NCBI GenBank assembly: GCA_031841125.1
Contig: CM063110.1
Coordinates: forward strand, 38,331,214-38,395,213
Direction: 5' to 3'
DNA: 64,000 nucleotides
Source of the DNA: Acanthococcus lagerstroemiae
Lineage: Eukaryota; Arthropoda; Insecta; Hemiptera; Eriococcidae
The notes under the pieces were generated by a model that saw only the letters and a program-made list of their open reading frames with translations, was not told the origin of the DNA and did no database searches. Positions 1 to 11,707 of this stretch are shown here, one piece after another (position 1 is the stretch's first letter; every line of letters starts with the position of its first letter). The position numbers and the translations under genes were made by a program.

Positions 1-513
1 CTCTAATTTATAGCGGCGATAAATATAACTTAAATAGGAAAAATAAAATTCGTTTCCCGGACAAACTTTAATAGAATTCGAAAACGAGCAACTTTATTGA
101 ATTTTTCGTCACTGAAAGGGCTGAGCTCTTTTATGACAACTTTGAAAGAATTCTTTCCTTGACTCGGGCAGTTTCAATATTAATTTTGAATTTCAAAAGG
201 TGCACATTCAGTTCTCAGAAACCCTTTGACGTCGGGAAATTATATTTAGGACATTTTTCAACATTTTGAGAAAAGAATTTCCATCGATCCGATATTTTGA
301 TGTGCGATTTGTAAACAGAAATGCTTGAAATTTCATTAAATATTATTTTCAAAGAATAAAGAAAGGTCGTCGCTGTTTTTTTCTACATACTTTCTTATAC
401 ACTCTTGAATCGGCGAACCCGTTTTTAGTTGTAAGAAGAAAAATATGCCGAGACTGTTTTGCAAATCGCATGATTCTGGACTGGAATGTATAAGTTTTCT
501 ACCTGGCAGAACT
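1..513. other. unassigned AT-rich stretch
   Basis: I see no recognisable gene or element here. A 69-codon open frame lies on the minus strand (336-545). Its start falls inside the repeat beginning at 514 and its sequence does not suggest a family, so I do not call it a gene. Confidence 0.4.
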
Positions 514-903
514 AGCATTGAAACTAAATTCGATTCCTGCTTCATCGGCTCAATTTGAATACGTCTTTTCCTAGTAGACTTAGGAGCATGATAGCACGCG
601 TAATCGTCTCAAACTTGATCGTTCGAAAAAATTAATATATTTCTATTACTCTCTCAAAATAAAAGATACTTGCCGAAGTTCTCAATTTTAAGTTTTAATT
701 AATGTTTTTGTAAAGCTTTTCAAAGCTTAGTTATAAATCAATTATTTTTTGCTTGAATTTTCAATTTTCACTTTTCGTTTGGTCAGTCTACGTATTCTAC
801 ACATTCTACTGTAGAATGTGTAGAATAGCCATTCATTTTACATGGTGTATTCTACGCGTAGAATAAAAAAATCTGCGTCAGCTTATTCTACGGCACAACC
901 CTG
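514..903 (-). repeat. ATTCTAC-rich dispersed repeat, copy 1
   Basis: This block is clearly homologous to 33409-33791: the same order of short blocks from GAAACTAAATTC, through the TTCATCGGCTCAATTTG stretch, to a terminal CGGCACAACCCTG. The right part (about 785-895) holds many direct and inverted copies of ATTCTAC/GTAGAAT, which can fold on itself. Read on the minus strand it begins CAGGGTTGTGCCG, a start resembling hAT-type termini. No matching second terminus or target-site duplication was found, so it may be a truncated or one-ended copy. No coding region is evident. Confidence 0.6.
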
Positions 904-2819
904 GTGGTACTATCCACATATCGTGAATTTGACTGGTTGGGTTGAACGTGACAAGCTTGGTGAATTCGCTAAGTTTTTTAAATTTCATAAAATGTAGATT
1001 TGATTAATTTTAGAAATACGGTTAGTCTTTCAAATGTGTAAACAAATAAGCTGAAAAAGTCCTAGCAATTCTAAATCAGCCCTCAAACGGTTTTTAACGA
1101 CTTTGGAGAAGGGTTAAAAGAGTCTTCGAATAAAATTTACCATCAAAGTGCAACTTTCTAGCTGGGGTTATCTCGTTGGGTCTTCGTCCGAAACCAAAAA
1201 AATGTGGACAAGGCCCTATATTTTTCCCCTCATCATGAAAACTTATGCATTTACCTACTTTGGCAATAAAAACCACGAATATTAAAGGATAAGTGAGAAA
1301 GACGTGGAAATTTTCCGCCCTCTTCCCTCACAGAGTTTCATGCACTTTTCTCTTTTTGAATTTCAAAAATTGCTTCTCTGTATCTACGCCGAATTTTAGT
1401 GACAATTTATGACGAAAGTTTGAACCTCATTCAGATATAGGTAATGCTGCCAGAGACAAGGAAAAGGAAATCGACACTCGTGAGAATCATAATTTTATAG
1501 ACACGTTAAATTTTTTTCGTTCACATTTTGCGTAAGTAAATTCCTCATAGACAGGTATCACATCTTTCGGTCTAAATACAGAATCGATTTCTACCCTTTA
1601 ACAGCACAACCAAGCCGATAAAGTATGACAACATTTACGAGCTATATCTCGGTATCGTTGGGAAATAAACACCTATAGTTTTCGGCCGTGTTGATAGGCA
1701 CTCTGAAATATAGCCTGAGATAGGTATCAGGATATCACGCAGTACGAATAAAAATTTTGGGTTCCCTCGAATTATGGAGTGGCTTTGGTATGGTACGCGA
1801 AGTATAAAGTGTATAATAATTATTTATTACACTTATTATTTTCACAATTTTAAAATAATTAAAAGATAGGTACTTAATTGTAGATTCATTTTTATTCGCA
1901 TAAATTATATTTTTTTATCTCCGAGATCCTGCAACGTAATAGCTGAATACAACTTTCAACCTTTTTGGATATCATAGTTTTATATTTCTCGAGTACAAAA
2001 CTGAAGGAAACTTTATGAAAGTATACCTGGCGATTTATTTTACGATAATGCAATACATCTGGAAATACCTAGAGAAAGCCCAGACCGTTAACCGTCATTT
2101 ATTATCCATAGATATGTTCGAGGTGAAGACGCGAAAAATAACCATAGCCCGCTAAAAGGCCGAGCTATGAGGTTTGCTAATTTGGAAACGCAAGTTATAT
2201 AAGTAATGGAGCGTACTCGGCGAAAATGAAATCCCTTTAGAAAGAAACGAAAGATGAATGCACCTATCTTATCAACAACTTCAAAGTTTCCATCGAGTAT
2301 ACGTAACTTTCCTTCACCACGTTTTTGGCGGGGAAAAGGGTGAGAATTTATACGTTTGTGTACAGCATTTTGTTTGGTTATCCTGAAGCCGATCGCAGTT
2401 CCTGAAGTAAAAAATAAAGGGGAAAAATTAGTTTTTATACATATTCAGTGTACTAGTGTCTTCTTGGAGGTGCTTTCTCTTCACTCCAACCAATCGAATA
2501 AAAACTCAGTTCATCGTGCAATGTATATTCAACACCCAGAAAAATCCAAAAGGAAAACTAGAGTTATACATCAAAATATGCAGAAGCAGAGATAGAGATG
2601 AAGCTAAACCTAGCCAAAAGACCTTAAGAAGTTCCTTAAAAAAATAAGTTCTTCCCAATTCCAGTAGAATAAGTATATATATTACTAGCTGAACAACCTC
2701 GACTTCGTCAGCAGTGCAAAATAACTATGCCTAAAATCATTATCTATTCAACCGTAGGTAACTGATCTGCGTAAACGGAAAAGAAACTTGATACGAGGGT
2801 GAGGGTAAAAACAAGAGTA
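904..2819. other. unassigned intergenic stretch
   Basis: AT-rich DNA with short open frames only (at most 79 codons, overlapping each other). I see no family motif, tandem repeat or element terminus. It may hold undetected regulatory sequence or a decayed element. Confidence 0.4.
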
Positions 2820-2924
2820 AAAACGGACAAATCGTCACCAACCAAATAACATTTGCGAGATCTGTCAGAGACAAAATTGACTCAATTTCTTTTGGAAATG
2901 CCCTCGATAAGTACGCCGAGTTCC

Positions 2925-3408
2925 TACTAGGGTTCGACAGCGAAAATCAGCTCCTGTAGGCACTGGGGAAGAAGAGGAAGAAACCTCGATTCACATCATA
3001 TATCAATGCCCAATAATAGATGGGACCAGATGCGAAGCACTGGGACAGGAGTATCCAGCAGTGGTGTAGCCAGGATTTTCCCAGGGGGGGGGGCAAAGTA
3101 AGATTTTCAAGGTAGAAAAAGTCGAAAATTGAGGTATTTTTTAAAAATCGCCGATATTAGAGAACTATTTATGAAAATAAAGGTAAAGTTACTGCTCGAG
3201 CAAAAATTTTTCGACAAAACGTGTTTTAAAGGCGAAAAAAATCGCTCATTTTTGCATATTTTACATTCAATTTCAGGTGCCTTGGGGGGGCATTCGCCTC
3301 CTTCGCCCCCCTTGACTACGCCACTGGTATCCAGCACCCAGTGAAGTTAAAGGGATAGAACTCAGTAAAATTCTCACTTTGGGTGTAGAAGTGAGAGTCC
3401 TGAGCTAA
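2925..3408 (+). pseudogene. non-LTR retrotransposon C-terminus, broken
   Basis: Once the MITE at 3059-3326 and one copy of its duplicated target are disregarded, one frame reads across the site, with residues ETSIHIIYQCP followed by an R and LGQEY and a stop at 3406-3408. A glutamate-rich ETxxHIxxxC stretch after a C-R-H-x-G segment is the zinc-binding pattern found after the RNase H domain in R1, Jockey and I-type LINEs. Upstream at about 2925-2985 the frame is shifted, so the copy is dead. It probably begins near 2820, but I cannot fix its 5' limit. The nearby 190-bp array starts shortly downstream. Confidence 0.6.
3059..3326. mobile_element. hAT-type MITE with perfect 8-bp TSD
   Basis: The 268-bp element starts CAGTGGTGTAGCCAGG and ends GACTACGCCACTG, giving imperfect terminal inverted repeats. 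It is flanked by identical GTATCCAG at 3051-3058 and 3327-3334. An 8-bp duplication plus CA...TG ends is the hAT hallmark. There is a G-run near each end and no transposase. Its left half is the same sequence as the inner part of the composite elements at 6989-7467 and 10050-10654. It interrupts a LINE reading frame, so it is younger than that LINE. Confidence 0.9.
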
Positions 3409-3479
3409 TCCTTAACAGCAACCTGAGGGAAAGTGCAATGGACTACAACTTGGTGCACACAGCGCCACTTCACACAAAT

Positions 3480-3502
3480 ACGTGTGTGTGTGTGTGGGGG
3501 GG
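3480..3502. repeat. GT microsatellite with G-run
   Basis: A short run of GTGTGTGT followed by a G-run lies between the LINE 3' region and the 190-bp array. It is low-complexity DNA. Confidence 0.7.
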
Positions 3503-3529
3503 GCGGTCTTGAAGTTTTCAAAATTAGAA

Positions 3530-5595
3530 TTTTAGGTCACCCATCTACCATGTACATAAAGGTATTGGCACATCTTTTTGAAGACAAAGTATCATCGCCT
3601 TTTGTCTTTGAAAATTTTTATTTTTTTAAAATTCCAAACATTTTATCATTTTCCTCCAACTGAGAATATACCCTCCTAAATCTAAGAAATTTTCAAAGAA
3701 TCGTGAAGTCGGCTTTTGCCTTTGAACATTTTGGTCTCTCATTTACCATTAGAATGTCTAGTTTAACTAAACGAATGGCACATTTTCTTTTAAAAATTTC
3801 AAACTGTAGACACACATCCTTTCAGTTCACTCTCAATTAGAAATGTATCCTTCAGATTTGGGAAATTTTAGAGAGAAATGCCATCGCATTTTGATTTAAA
3901 TCTTATGAACGGTTTGTCGTTGTTTGCTTTTGAAAATTTTTGCATCTCTCATTTAACATGTAAAAATGAACGTTACTCAAAGATGGGTACTTTCCTTTTC
4001 TAATTTCAAATTTTAGGCACCTTTCATCCTTTAGCCCTCAATTGGGAGTATACCTTACAAATGAAAACTTTTAGCTCTCCCATACTACATATAATAATGT
4101 AAACGTTGACTCAAAGATGGTTACTTTTTTTTTTTTTTTTTTCAAATTCCCGACGTTGAGCGTATTTTATATTTTTACCCTCAATTAGGAAAATACACTA
4201 GATCTAGACATTCAAAAAATATTGAACATGAAATGGCATTGCCTTTTGCCGCTGAAAATGTTGGGTATCCCACATATGTACCATGTAAATCTATAGTGTG
4301 ACTGAATAAGTGGTACACTGTTTTTGAGACTTTAAACATTTCTCAAATTTCGGTAATATATTTCTGATTGAAAATAAAATTATATGTAATAGGTTTCAAA
4401 TTGTAATTTTCAAAAATATGTGTCAATTATTTTCCAACCTTCATGCCTATGTTAAATGGGAGATACAAAATTTTCAAAGGCAGAAGATGTCATCATTTAA
4501 AATATTCAAGCCAAAAACCGAAGCCATTTTGTTCGAAATTTCTCAGATTTAACGAGTACCTGTACCCTCCTAATTGAGGGTAAAATAACCAAATGCCTCT
4601 GAAGTTTCGCATTCCCTAACCCCCTCCCCCTAAAAAAGAATCTTTCATTCAATCAGCTTGGTAAATAGGTGGCTTAAAATCTTAGAATCAACAGGCAAGG
4701 CTATTTTTTCTCTGAAATTTCTCAAATCTTGATGGTATATTCTTATTTTGGGAGCAAAATGGTAAGACACGTCTAAATCCTAAAGACAAAGTAACGTTGC
4801 TTTTTGTCTTCGAAATTTTTTGTTCACTCATTTTCCATCTGCATTTGATAGTTTAGCGAATGATTGATGCATTTTATTTTACCATTATTTTTTTTTTTTT
4901 ACTTCAAACATTTTAGACGCATTTCATCATTTTCCCCTCAATTAAGAATACACCCTCCAAAATTTGAGAAATTTTTAAAGAAAAATGACGTCGGCTTTTG
5001 CGTTTGAACATTTTGAGTCTCCCATTTACCATTAAAATGTCTAGTTTAACTGAATAAGGGGGAGACTTCCGGTTAATAATTCAAACTTTAAATGTATCTT
5101 ATCAGTTTTACTTTCCAAATTTCAGAAACTGTAGGAAAAGAATGACCTCGCTTTCTAACTTGAACCTTTCCAATAGCTCGTCTTTGTTTGCTTTTAAAAA
5201 TTTTCGCATATACCACTTCAAATGTAAAAGTAAACGTTGACTCAAAGATTGGCCTATTTTAAAACTTTTTTTTTCGATTTCAAACTTCAAAAGCCGCTCA
5301 TCTACCCTCGATTGAGAATTTTCCCTTCAGACTTCAAACATTTTGAAATAAGATGGTTTCAACTTTTGACTTAAACATTTTGAACGGTGTTAGCATTCTG
5401 CCTTTGGAAATTCTAGATCTCCAATTCAACACATAAATGTCAACTTTGATTCAAAAATGGGTATTTTTTTAATTTTTAGATTCCAGACTTTAGGTGTATG
5501 TTACCAATTTGCCTTGAATTAGGAATATACCATACCGATTTAAAGAATATATTTAAAAATGGTGTCACCTTTTGACTACAAAGTCTAAGGCCAAC
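3530..5595. repeat. degenerate array of about 190-bp units
   Basis: The same block order recurs: a 'CTCAATTAGGAATATACC' part, a 'TTTTGCCTTTGAAAATTTT' part, and a 'CATTTACCAT..AATGT...ACTCAAAGATGG' part. Copies of the last block sit near 3732, 3951, 4081, 4271, 4834, 5018, 5212 and 5420, mostly 180-220 bp apart. Around 4425-4610 the unit is inverted: AATGGGAGA and TTTTCAAAGGCAGAAG read as the reverse complement. Units are strongly diverged, so this is an old satellite-like array. A further unit at about 7821-7860 on the far side of the LINE suggests the LINE inserted into the array. Confidence 0.75.
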
Positions 5596-6094
5596 CCCTT
5601 ACTATCCATTCGTTTAAGATACTCGATAACTAATAAATTTGTATTTTTATTTATCTATTTTTGAAAACTAAGCTTTAGACCCCATCGGTTATTTTGCTTT
5701 GAAAAATTTAAGACATTGTTTAGAAACCAGTAACCTCATCGCTACTCGAGGGGGGTCGGCAAGAAAGCACGCATCTTCTCTCTCCGCAGTCTTGAACAAC
5801 CGATACTTTTTTTGTATGAAAATTAATAAATAATTATCGTACTGATATCAATCTGTTATGTTATTCGTGAAAACTCGGTCCTCTTTAGCTCACTTCATTC
5901 CTAGCGTCCTCAGTATGCCCAAGCTAGATTCAAGATTCACAGAAATATTACCAATCCACCGAGATATTTCTTAAACACAGTTATTCAAGAACAAACTTTA
6001 TCAACAAGAAATTTGTGCGTACATGTACTATTCAAATTCTTTCAAACTGTGAAATGCAGACTGCAGTCCCGCAGCTCTATCACTGTAGCAACGG
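5596..6094. other. LINE-flanking stretch, probably 5' remnant
   Basis: This lies between the satellite-like array and the first recognisable RNase H segment. It may be decayed LINE sequence because it directly precedes that segment, but no motif confirms it. Confidence 0.35.
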
Positions 6095-6790
6095 TTGGAA
6101 GAAATAAAAATTTCCATGGAAATTTCTATTAACAACACACGAAAGCACTATGCAATATACCAATGCCTCTTCCACCTACCGACCGAAACCCACTCGAAAT
6201 TCATCGTGTTCACTGACTCTCAAGTCGCTCTTCGCAAATGTCAAGCCTACCAATCGACGGAACAACATGCCACCACAATACAAGTCCTCACACAACAATC
6301 CATCACCTCAGACAAACCAAGGAAATTACATTTGTATGGACCCCAGGATACTGCAGCCTCACGGCCCACGACGTCGTCGACAGGGCATCCAAAACATCTA
6401 CAACCCAATACCTGCCTCTACTCAATCCTCCAGACATAAAAATTCACGCTCGCCTCTGATTAACCACTGCTCGGGAAACTCTATCGACAAACTTCGTAAC
6501 ATAAAACCGGTCATCCACGACTGGACCAAATCAATTGGCAAACTCTGCAAATTGCGTGAAATTGAAACGGCGATCAACAGAACTCCATTGGGACACACTC
6601 GGAATACCCATGAACACCTGCTTTCACGCCAACCTCCTCCTATGTGCACAGACTGCAATATCATGGTTCACCATATGATACATGACTGCTCTAAATACCA
6701 GCAACATAGACGCCCAACACTATCTGCCAGCCTCAAATTCGACAACACCGCGGATTTAGTTTATCTAATTGAAAAAACTGAATTATATTA
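6095..6790 (+). pseudogene. LINE RNase H and C-terminal remnant
   Basis: Three overlapping frames carry consecutive pieces of one protein. Frame 1 (6095-6345) has FTDSQVALRK, the RNase H strand with a catalytic Asp (codon at 6215). Frame 2 (about 6320-6459) has FVWTPGYC...A..VVDRA, matching the WVPGH...AD.A segment. Frame 3 (about 6490-6790) has a C-terminal Cys/His segment, MCTDC...MVHHMIHDC. At least two frameshifts separate them, so it is inactive. RNase H followed by this Cys/His tail fits I, R1 or related LINE clades. The 3' untranslated part continues after the hAT insertion to about 7810. Confidence 0.75.
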
Positions 6791-6804
6791 ATACTTGTAA
6801 ATAG

Positions 6805-7660
6805 CAGAGTTGGGCAGAATAATATTCGAATAATGAATAACGCAACCTTTATTCGTTATTCATGAATAATGAATATTTTATTCGTTATTCATAAATAATG
6901 AATATTTTATTCGTTATTCATAAGCGCATGAATAACGAATAGTTATTCTATACAGTAATCAGTATTCAAATCACGCGAATAATGAAATCAGACTCGTAGC
7001 TAAAGTGGGGCCAGGAGACGTTGCCCTCCTCCGAAAAAATCGGAAAAACTTCATTTACTTTCTAAATACCCCAGTAAGATTCAAGAGAAAAAATATCCCC
7101 CACCAAAAAATATTCTTATCACCCCCCCCCCAAAAAAAGATTCCCAAAAAATATATATTTTATACCCCCTCCCAACAAAAAATATTTTTACCCCCCCCAC
7201 AAAACATTTCTCCAATAATAAATACCCCCTCACCCCAAAAAAAATTTTACCCTCCCCCACATAAAAATAAACATTTCTCCCCGAAAAGTACCCCCGTCCC
7301 CCAAAAAATATCGCCCCACACACACACAAAATCCCGCTCCCAACATTTTTACATAGTCCTCTAATATTGGCGATTTTAAAAAATTTCAATTTTCGACTTT
7401 TTCTCCCTTGAATCTTATTTTGCCCCTCCCCCCGGCCCCCTTTGGAAAAATCCTGGCTACGCCACTGATCCTCCTTAAATTTTTTGTTTTTTTACTGCGT
7501 CCGCAATGAATAACGAATAACGATGATTGACGAATATTATTCACATTTTCATTTTACTGAATAATGATTGCTGAATAATTTTACGTGTTTACGAATAATG
7601 AATAACAAATAATGATTGAACTTTTTTTCATGATTATTATTCGAATAACGCCTAACTCTG
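6805..7660. mobile_element. composite hAT element, copy 1, perfect TSD
   Basis: Ends are CAGAGTTGGGCAGAAT and CGCCTAACTCTG, flanked by identical GTAAATAG at 6797-6804 and 7661-7668. The outer arms (6805-6988 and 7468-7660) are rich in ATTCGTTATTCATGAATAAT repeats. The core (6989-7467) has its own terminus-like ends, CAGACTCGTAGC and GGCTACGCCACTG, and a C-rich/A-rich low-complexity centre. The core flanks do not form a duplication. There is no transposase; open frames inside are low-complexity. It sits in the 3' region of the RNase H-bearing LINE. Confidence 0.9.
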
Positions 7661-7820
7661 GTAAATAGTACCCACTGTCTCGGGAACATAGCCACTACGC
7701 AGTAAGTATCTCGTCAAACGTAAATTTAAAAAAATAAAATCAGTTCAATGAAACAATGTTCGGAAGATAGGACAATAATGACAAAACAAAAAAGTGATTG
7801 CACGAGGCTCGTTATCGATT
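7661..7820 (+). other. LINE 3' untranslated remnant
   Basis: The sequence directly continues the LINE after removal of the composite insertion and one GTAAATAG. It ends near an A-rich segment and then resembles the 190-bp array again at about 7821. The limit is approximate. Confidence 0.45.
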
Positions 7821-9176
7821 TTAAAAATGGCGTCACCCTTTGAGTTTAAAATCTTATATCAAACATTTACCATAATATGTAGGTACTGCGTACACAACAC
7901 AAAACCGACAGCCACTCAAAAAAGATTGAATTATTAATACAATAAATCTGCAAAAATTTACGAATCCCTTCCAATGATGACAGCAAACCACCAATACAAA
8001 GGTAAATACACCCTTAAATTTTAAATGCAGACACATACATAATATTATGATTTTCGTATTTTTCGGCATCCAGTTACGAGTATGTAGTATGTACTATGTA
8101 GGTCATTGCCAATGCATTATAATGTTTTCCAATATTTCATGAATTCTTCATAATTTGATGAAAAAATTAAATACAGACCTTCATCTTTGCTGCCTCATTT
8201 TCAAAAATTTCCGCGTGACCTCGATGTTCCTCACCATCGTTTCAACATCTGAACCACTACTCGCTTTCGAATTAAAAACTTTCAACGCAACACTTGACAA
8301 AATTCGCGATCAAAAAATCGAGATTGAAAAACGAAGATTTACGACACACAATTGTTCAATAATTAACAATACAAAATTGAAATCAAAATACCGAAATTCA
8401 TGACATAAAATGTTCCGAAAATTCACGGCACGAAACGTTTCACGCATTGCCGAAACAACTTCAAGAAAAAATCGAAACGCAAAATAGTTCGCAAAAAATC
8501 AAACACGGTATAACATTCAACACATTTTCGGAAGAGTCAAATTACAACAACTAAGCAGGTGGATGCGTCGACTATGAATCACTGATATTACAATCAAGCA
8601 GGTTCATGCATGAACTATGACTCATTGGCCTTTTTACAACTAAGCCGGTGGATGTATCAGGTATGAATCGATGAATGAAGATCTAGGTATGGGTATTATC
8701 CTCAAAACATCGAAACATACCCTTCGCAACGTAATCATCGTCGAAACACGCTCAAGGGCCGAAACTTCATGGTAACATGACCTCACTCCTCGCCACAATG
8801 TCACAACTCATGGTTGCCCACTTTAAGGCCTAAGGTAACTTCACTTTGACTCGGAATTACAAAACCCAAATTAATGTTCAGACACGTGGTCTTTTAGCAA
8901 TATTGAAAATGGAAATGGGCCGAAAAAATTTGAAAAAACTGAATACGACAGCAGACGATAGTGTAGAGAGGCATACAGCACCAATTTTTTTGGGGGGAAA
9001 GACCGAAAACAGAACGCAGAAAAGAGAAAAACACGAAATATGTACTTCATGCTAATATTCGGACACTGTGTATTTTTCCCACAAGGAATCCGACTTCATC
9101 TTATGTACATTTTCCTGAATAGGATTCGCGCAAATGCCCCTTTGATGATCACAAATTGATACCCGAATAATTGAAC
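7821..9176. other. mostly unassigned; one array unit and a short tandem repeat
   Basis: The left edge (7821-7860) matches a unit of the 190-bp array. Further right are short open frames with no family signal (for example 8155-8403). The tandem repeat at 8548-8680 is listed separately. Confidence 0.4.
8548..8680 (+). repeat. tandem repeat of 43-46 bp, three copies
   Basis: Three consecutive units begin CAACTAAGC, CAATCAAGC and CAACTAAGC at 8548, 8591 and 8637. Each continues with (A/C)GGTGGATGC and a CTATGAATC-like segment. It is a short, diverged minisatellite. Confidence 0.75.
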
Positions 9177-11276
9177 CAGTATATATGTTACGATGATTTC
9201 ATAAAATCGGCAGATATTGTGCTGATTTTATAAAATCAGTAGCGCTAGAGCAATTGTTGCCGAATTCGTAAAATCAGCAAAATTTTTTGCTGAATTTATA
9301 TGTAAAATAGGTGAGTGCTTGCCGATTTGACAAAATCAGTAATAAATGATTGTTGCTGACGAGTGTACCTGATGGATGAGGTCAGAATTTTCAAGTGCTT
9401 ACAAGAAAGCAAAATGTATGATAAGATAAAATGAAGATGAGTAGAACTACTCATAATTCGAATAATGTCATTGACTTGTTAAATCATGACTTCTTTACTG
9501 ATAAAATGAGACATAAACTCCATCTGTACCTTCGAAAATGCTCTTCAATATTAGTTTGCAAACAAAGCCGGTGAAGTTATTTCTTATGATGACTCTGATT
9601 TTGAGTTTGACCTAATGGATCAAGATGAATGGACTTGTGAAAAATAGGTGGAAGCTGTGTGAATTTTGAAAGATGTTGAAGGCGTAGAGCAGAATTACCA
9701 ACTACATAATATATAATCGCGTGCAAAATATTCTCTCAAATCAATCAAGATAATACGTCCACTTTTTGCCCAACAGTGGTTCCTTTTTTTCTCTTGGGTG
9801 ATTCATTTTCAGCCCCATAAATTTAACCTTCTTCAGTTATTGACTGGTTAAGACCAGAGTTGGGCGTTATTCGAATAATAATCATGAATAACAGATCAAT
9901 CATTATTCGTTATTCATTATTCGTCAACACGTAAAATGATGTATCAATCAGTATTCAGTAAAATGGAGATGTGAATAATATTCGTCAATCATCGTTATTC
10001 GCTATTCATTGAGCGGACGCAGTAACAAAATAAAAAATTTAACGAGGATCAGAGGCATAGCCAGGATTTTTCCAAAGAGGGCCGGGGGGCAAAATAAGAT
10101 TTTCAAAGTAGAAAAAGTCGAAAATTGAAGTATTTTATAAAAATCGCCAATATTAGAGGATTATATAAAAATATTGGGAGGGGGATTTTGTGTGTGTGTG
10201 TCCGGAGGGGATAATATTTTTGGGGTGGGGAGAGGGTATTTTTCTTGATAGAAAAATGTTCTTCTTGGGGGGGGGTATATTTTAGGGGTATTAGAGGAGG
10301 GGTATTTTCTTTGATAGAAATATCTTTTTTGGGGAGGGGGTATTTTCTGGAGGAATTTTGTGTGTGTCTGTGGGGGGGTAAAAATATTTTGTTGGGATGG
10401 GGGAGGGTGTAAAAATGTTTTGGACATTCGGGGGGGGGTAAAATATTTTTGTTGGGAGGGGGAGGAGGTAGAAAATGTTTTTGGGGAATTTTTTTGGGAG
10501 GGTAAAAATATTTTTTAGTGGGGGATATTTTTTCTCCCTAATCTTACCGGGGTAGTTAGAAAGTAAATAAAGTTTTTCCGATTTTCTCGGAGGGGGGGAT
10601 GACTGCGCCAGGAGAGGGCAACGTCCCCCGGGCCCCACTTTGGCTACGGGTCTGATTTCATTATTCGCGTGATTGATATTATTGAATACTGATTACTGAA
10701 TAATGAATGACTACTCGTTATTCATACTTCAACGAATAAATTATTCATTATTCGAATATTATTCTGCCCAACTCTGGTTAAGACTTATCAGTTTATGAGA
10801 GCACTCAAAGAGAGCTCATTCTTTTTATCACTCAAAAATGTAAGAACAATCGAGAAATAATGGATGATTAAGATCGTAAGCAATCTACTTTTTTTTTCAG
10901 AGCGCAAGACCATTTTTTTCCCCTAGAAAAAGGGAAGTTCTGCGCTATTTTCTTTTTTTTTTTTAATTCTAAATGAAAATACGTCAGATTATTTCTCACA
11001 ATCATAGAAGAAGGATTTCCCTACATATTGCCGTTAAAAATTCCTTTTGAAACTCTTTCTAAAGAAAACTGGACTATGTTCATTTATTATCCCGAGAATT
11101 GGGTGTTCACGTTTTGCCCCAAGGAACCCTTATACCTGCCGATTTCATAAATTTGGTAAAAATGTACATCTTGTTTCATAAAATCAACAGAACCTGCCGA
11201 TTTTACAAATTCGGCAAATTTCGTTGCCGGTTTTATGAAATCGTCAATTTGATGAATTCGGCGTAACATATACAGT
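9177..11276. mobile_element. inverted-repeat element with palindromic subterminal repeats
   Basis: The left end, CAGTATATATGTTACG, matches the reverse complement of the right end, CACTGTATATGTTACG, at 14 of 16 positions. Next to each end lies a cluster of units close to the palindrome GCCGATTTTATAAAATCGGC (about 9190-9355 and 11136-11262). CAGT occurs at 9177-9180 and 11273-11276 and may be part of the ends or a 4-bp duplication. The second composite hAT element (9855-10776) sits inside, so the original length was about 1.2 kb. Short acidic open frames near 9590-9650 might be decayed transposase, but no family motif is visible. The superfamily is unknown. Confidence 0.6.
9855..10776. mobile_element. 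composite hAT element, copy 2, perfect TSD
   Basis: Ends are CAGAGTTGGGCGTTATT and CTGCCCAACTCTG, flanked by identical GTTAAGAC at 9847-9854 and 10777-10784. It is the inverted counterpart of 6805-7660. The core (10050-10654) lies at the same junctions, with flanks ACGAGGAT and ATTTCATT that are the reverse complement of those in copy 1 apart from one base. The G-rich/T-rich core makes spurious proline-rich frames on the minus strand. No transposase is encoded. Confidence 0.9.
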
Positions 11277-11707
11277 GAGAGAAAGAAACATTCGGACGCT
11301 TGAGAATAAAAGATATGGGAGTCAGAAAAAGGGACTAGGGAGGTAGAAAAAAAATTGAAAAAATTAGAGGAGTGTAGAGCAGGTCAGACTCTAACAGGTC
11401 TTCGAATAGGACGTATCCATATACAAATGTACGTATGTAATGTACCTGCATGCAGGGACGAAACTATAGGGATGGGGGGGGGGGTGGAAGTATCCCTCCT
11501 CCACTAATCTGGCAGTTGGCAAATTTTAAAACTGTTCCTTTGAATTTTTCATTTTTTATGAATGTTTGTTTGTTTATTTGTTTTTTTCAATTAAAAAATA
11601 TTTTTATTAAAAAAATCGACAAATTTGTAATTTTTTAAGAAAAGAAATATTTGTTGGCAAATTGTTCTCCTTCACCTTCCCAAACTGAAAGTCAAATTTC
11701 GTTTCTG

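Noticed and set aside
6989..7467. Core of the composite element as an independent hAT insertion with its own TSD
   Set aside because: Flanks AATGAAAT and ATCCTCCT do not match, and the second copy has the same junctions, so it did not insert here separately.
7005..10638. Proline-rich frames in the two composite hAT elements (7005-7364, 10161-10427, 10291-10638)
   Set aside because: They are translations of C-run/A-run or G-run/T-run low-complexity DNA in the composite core, without stable frame between copies.
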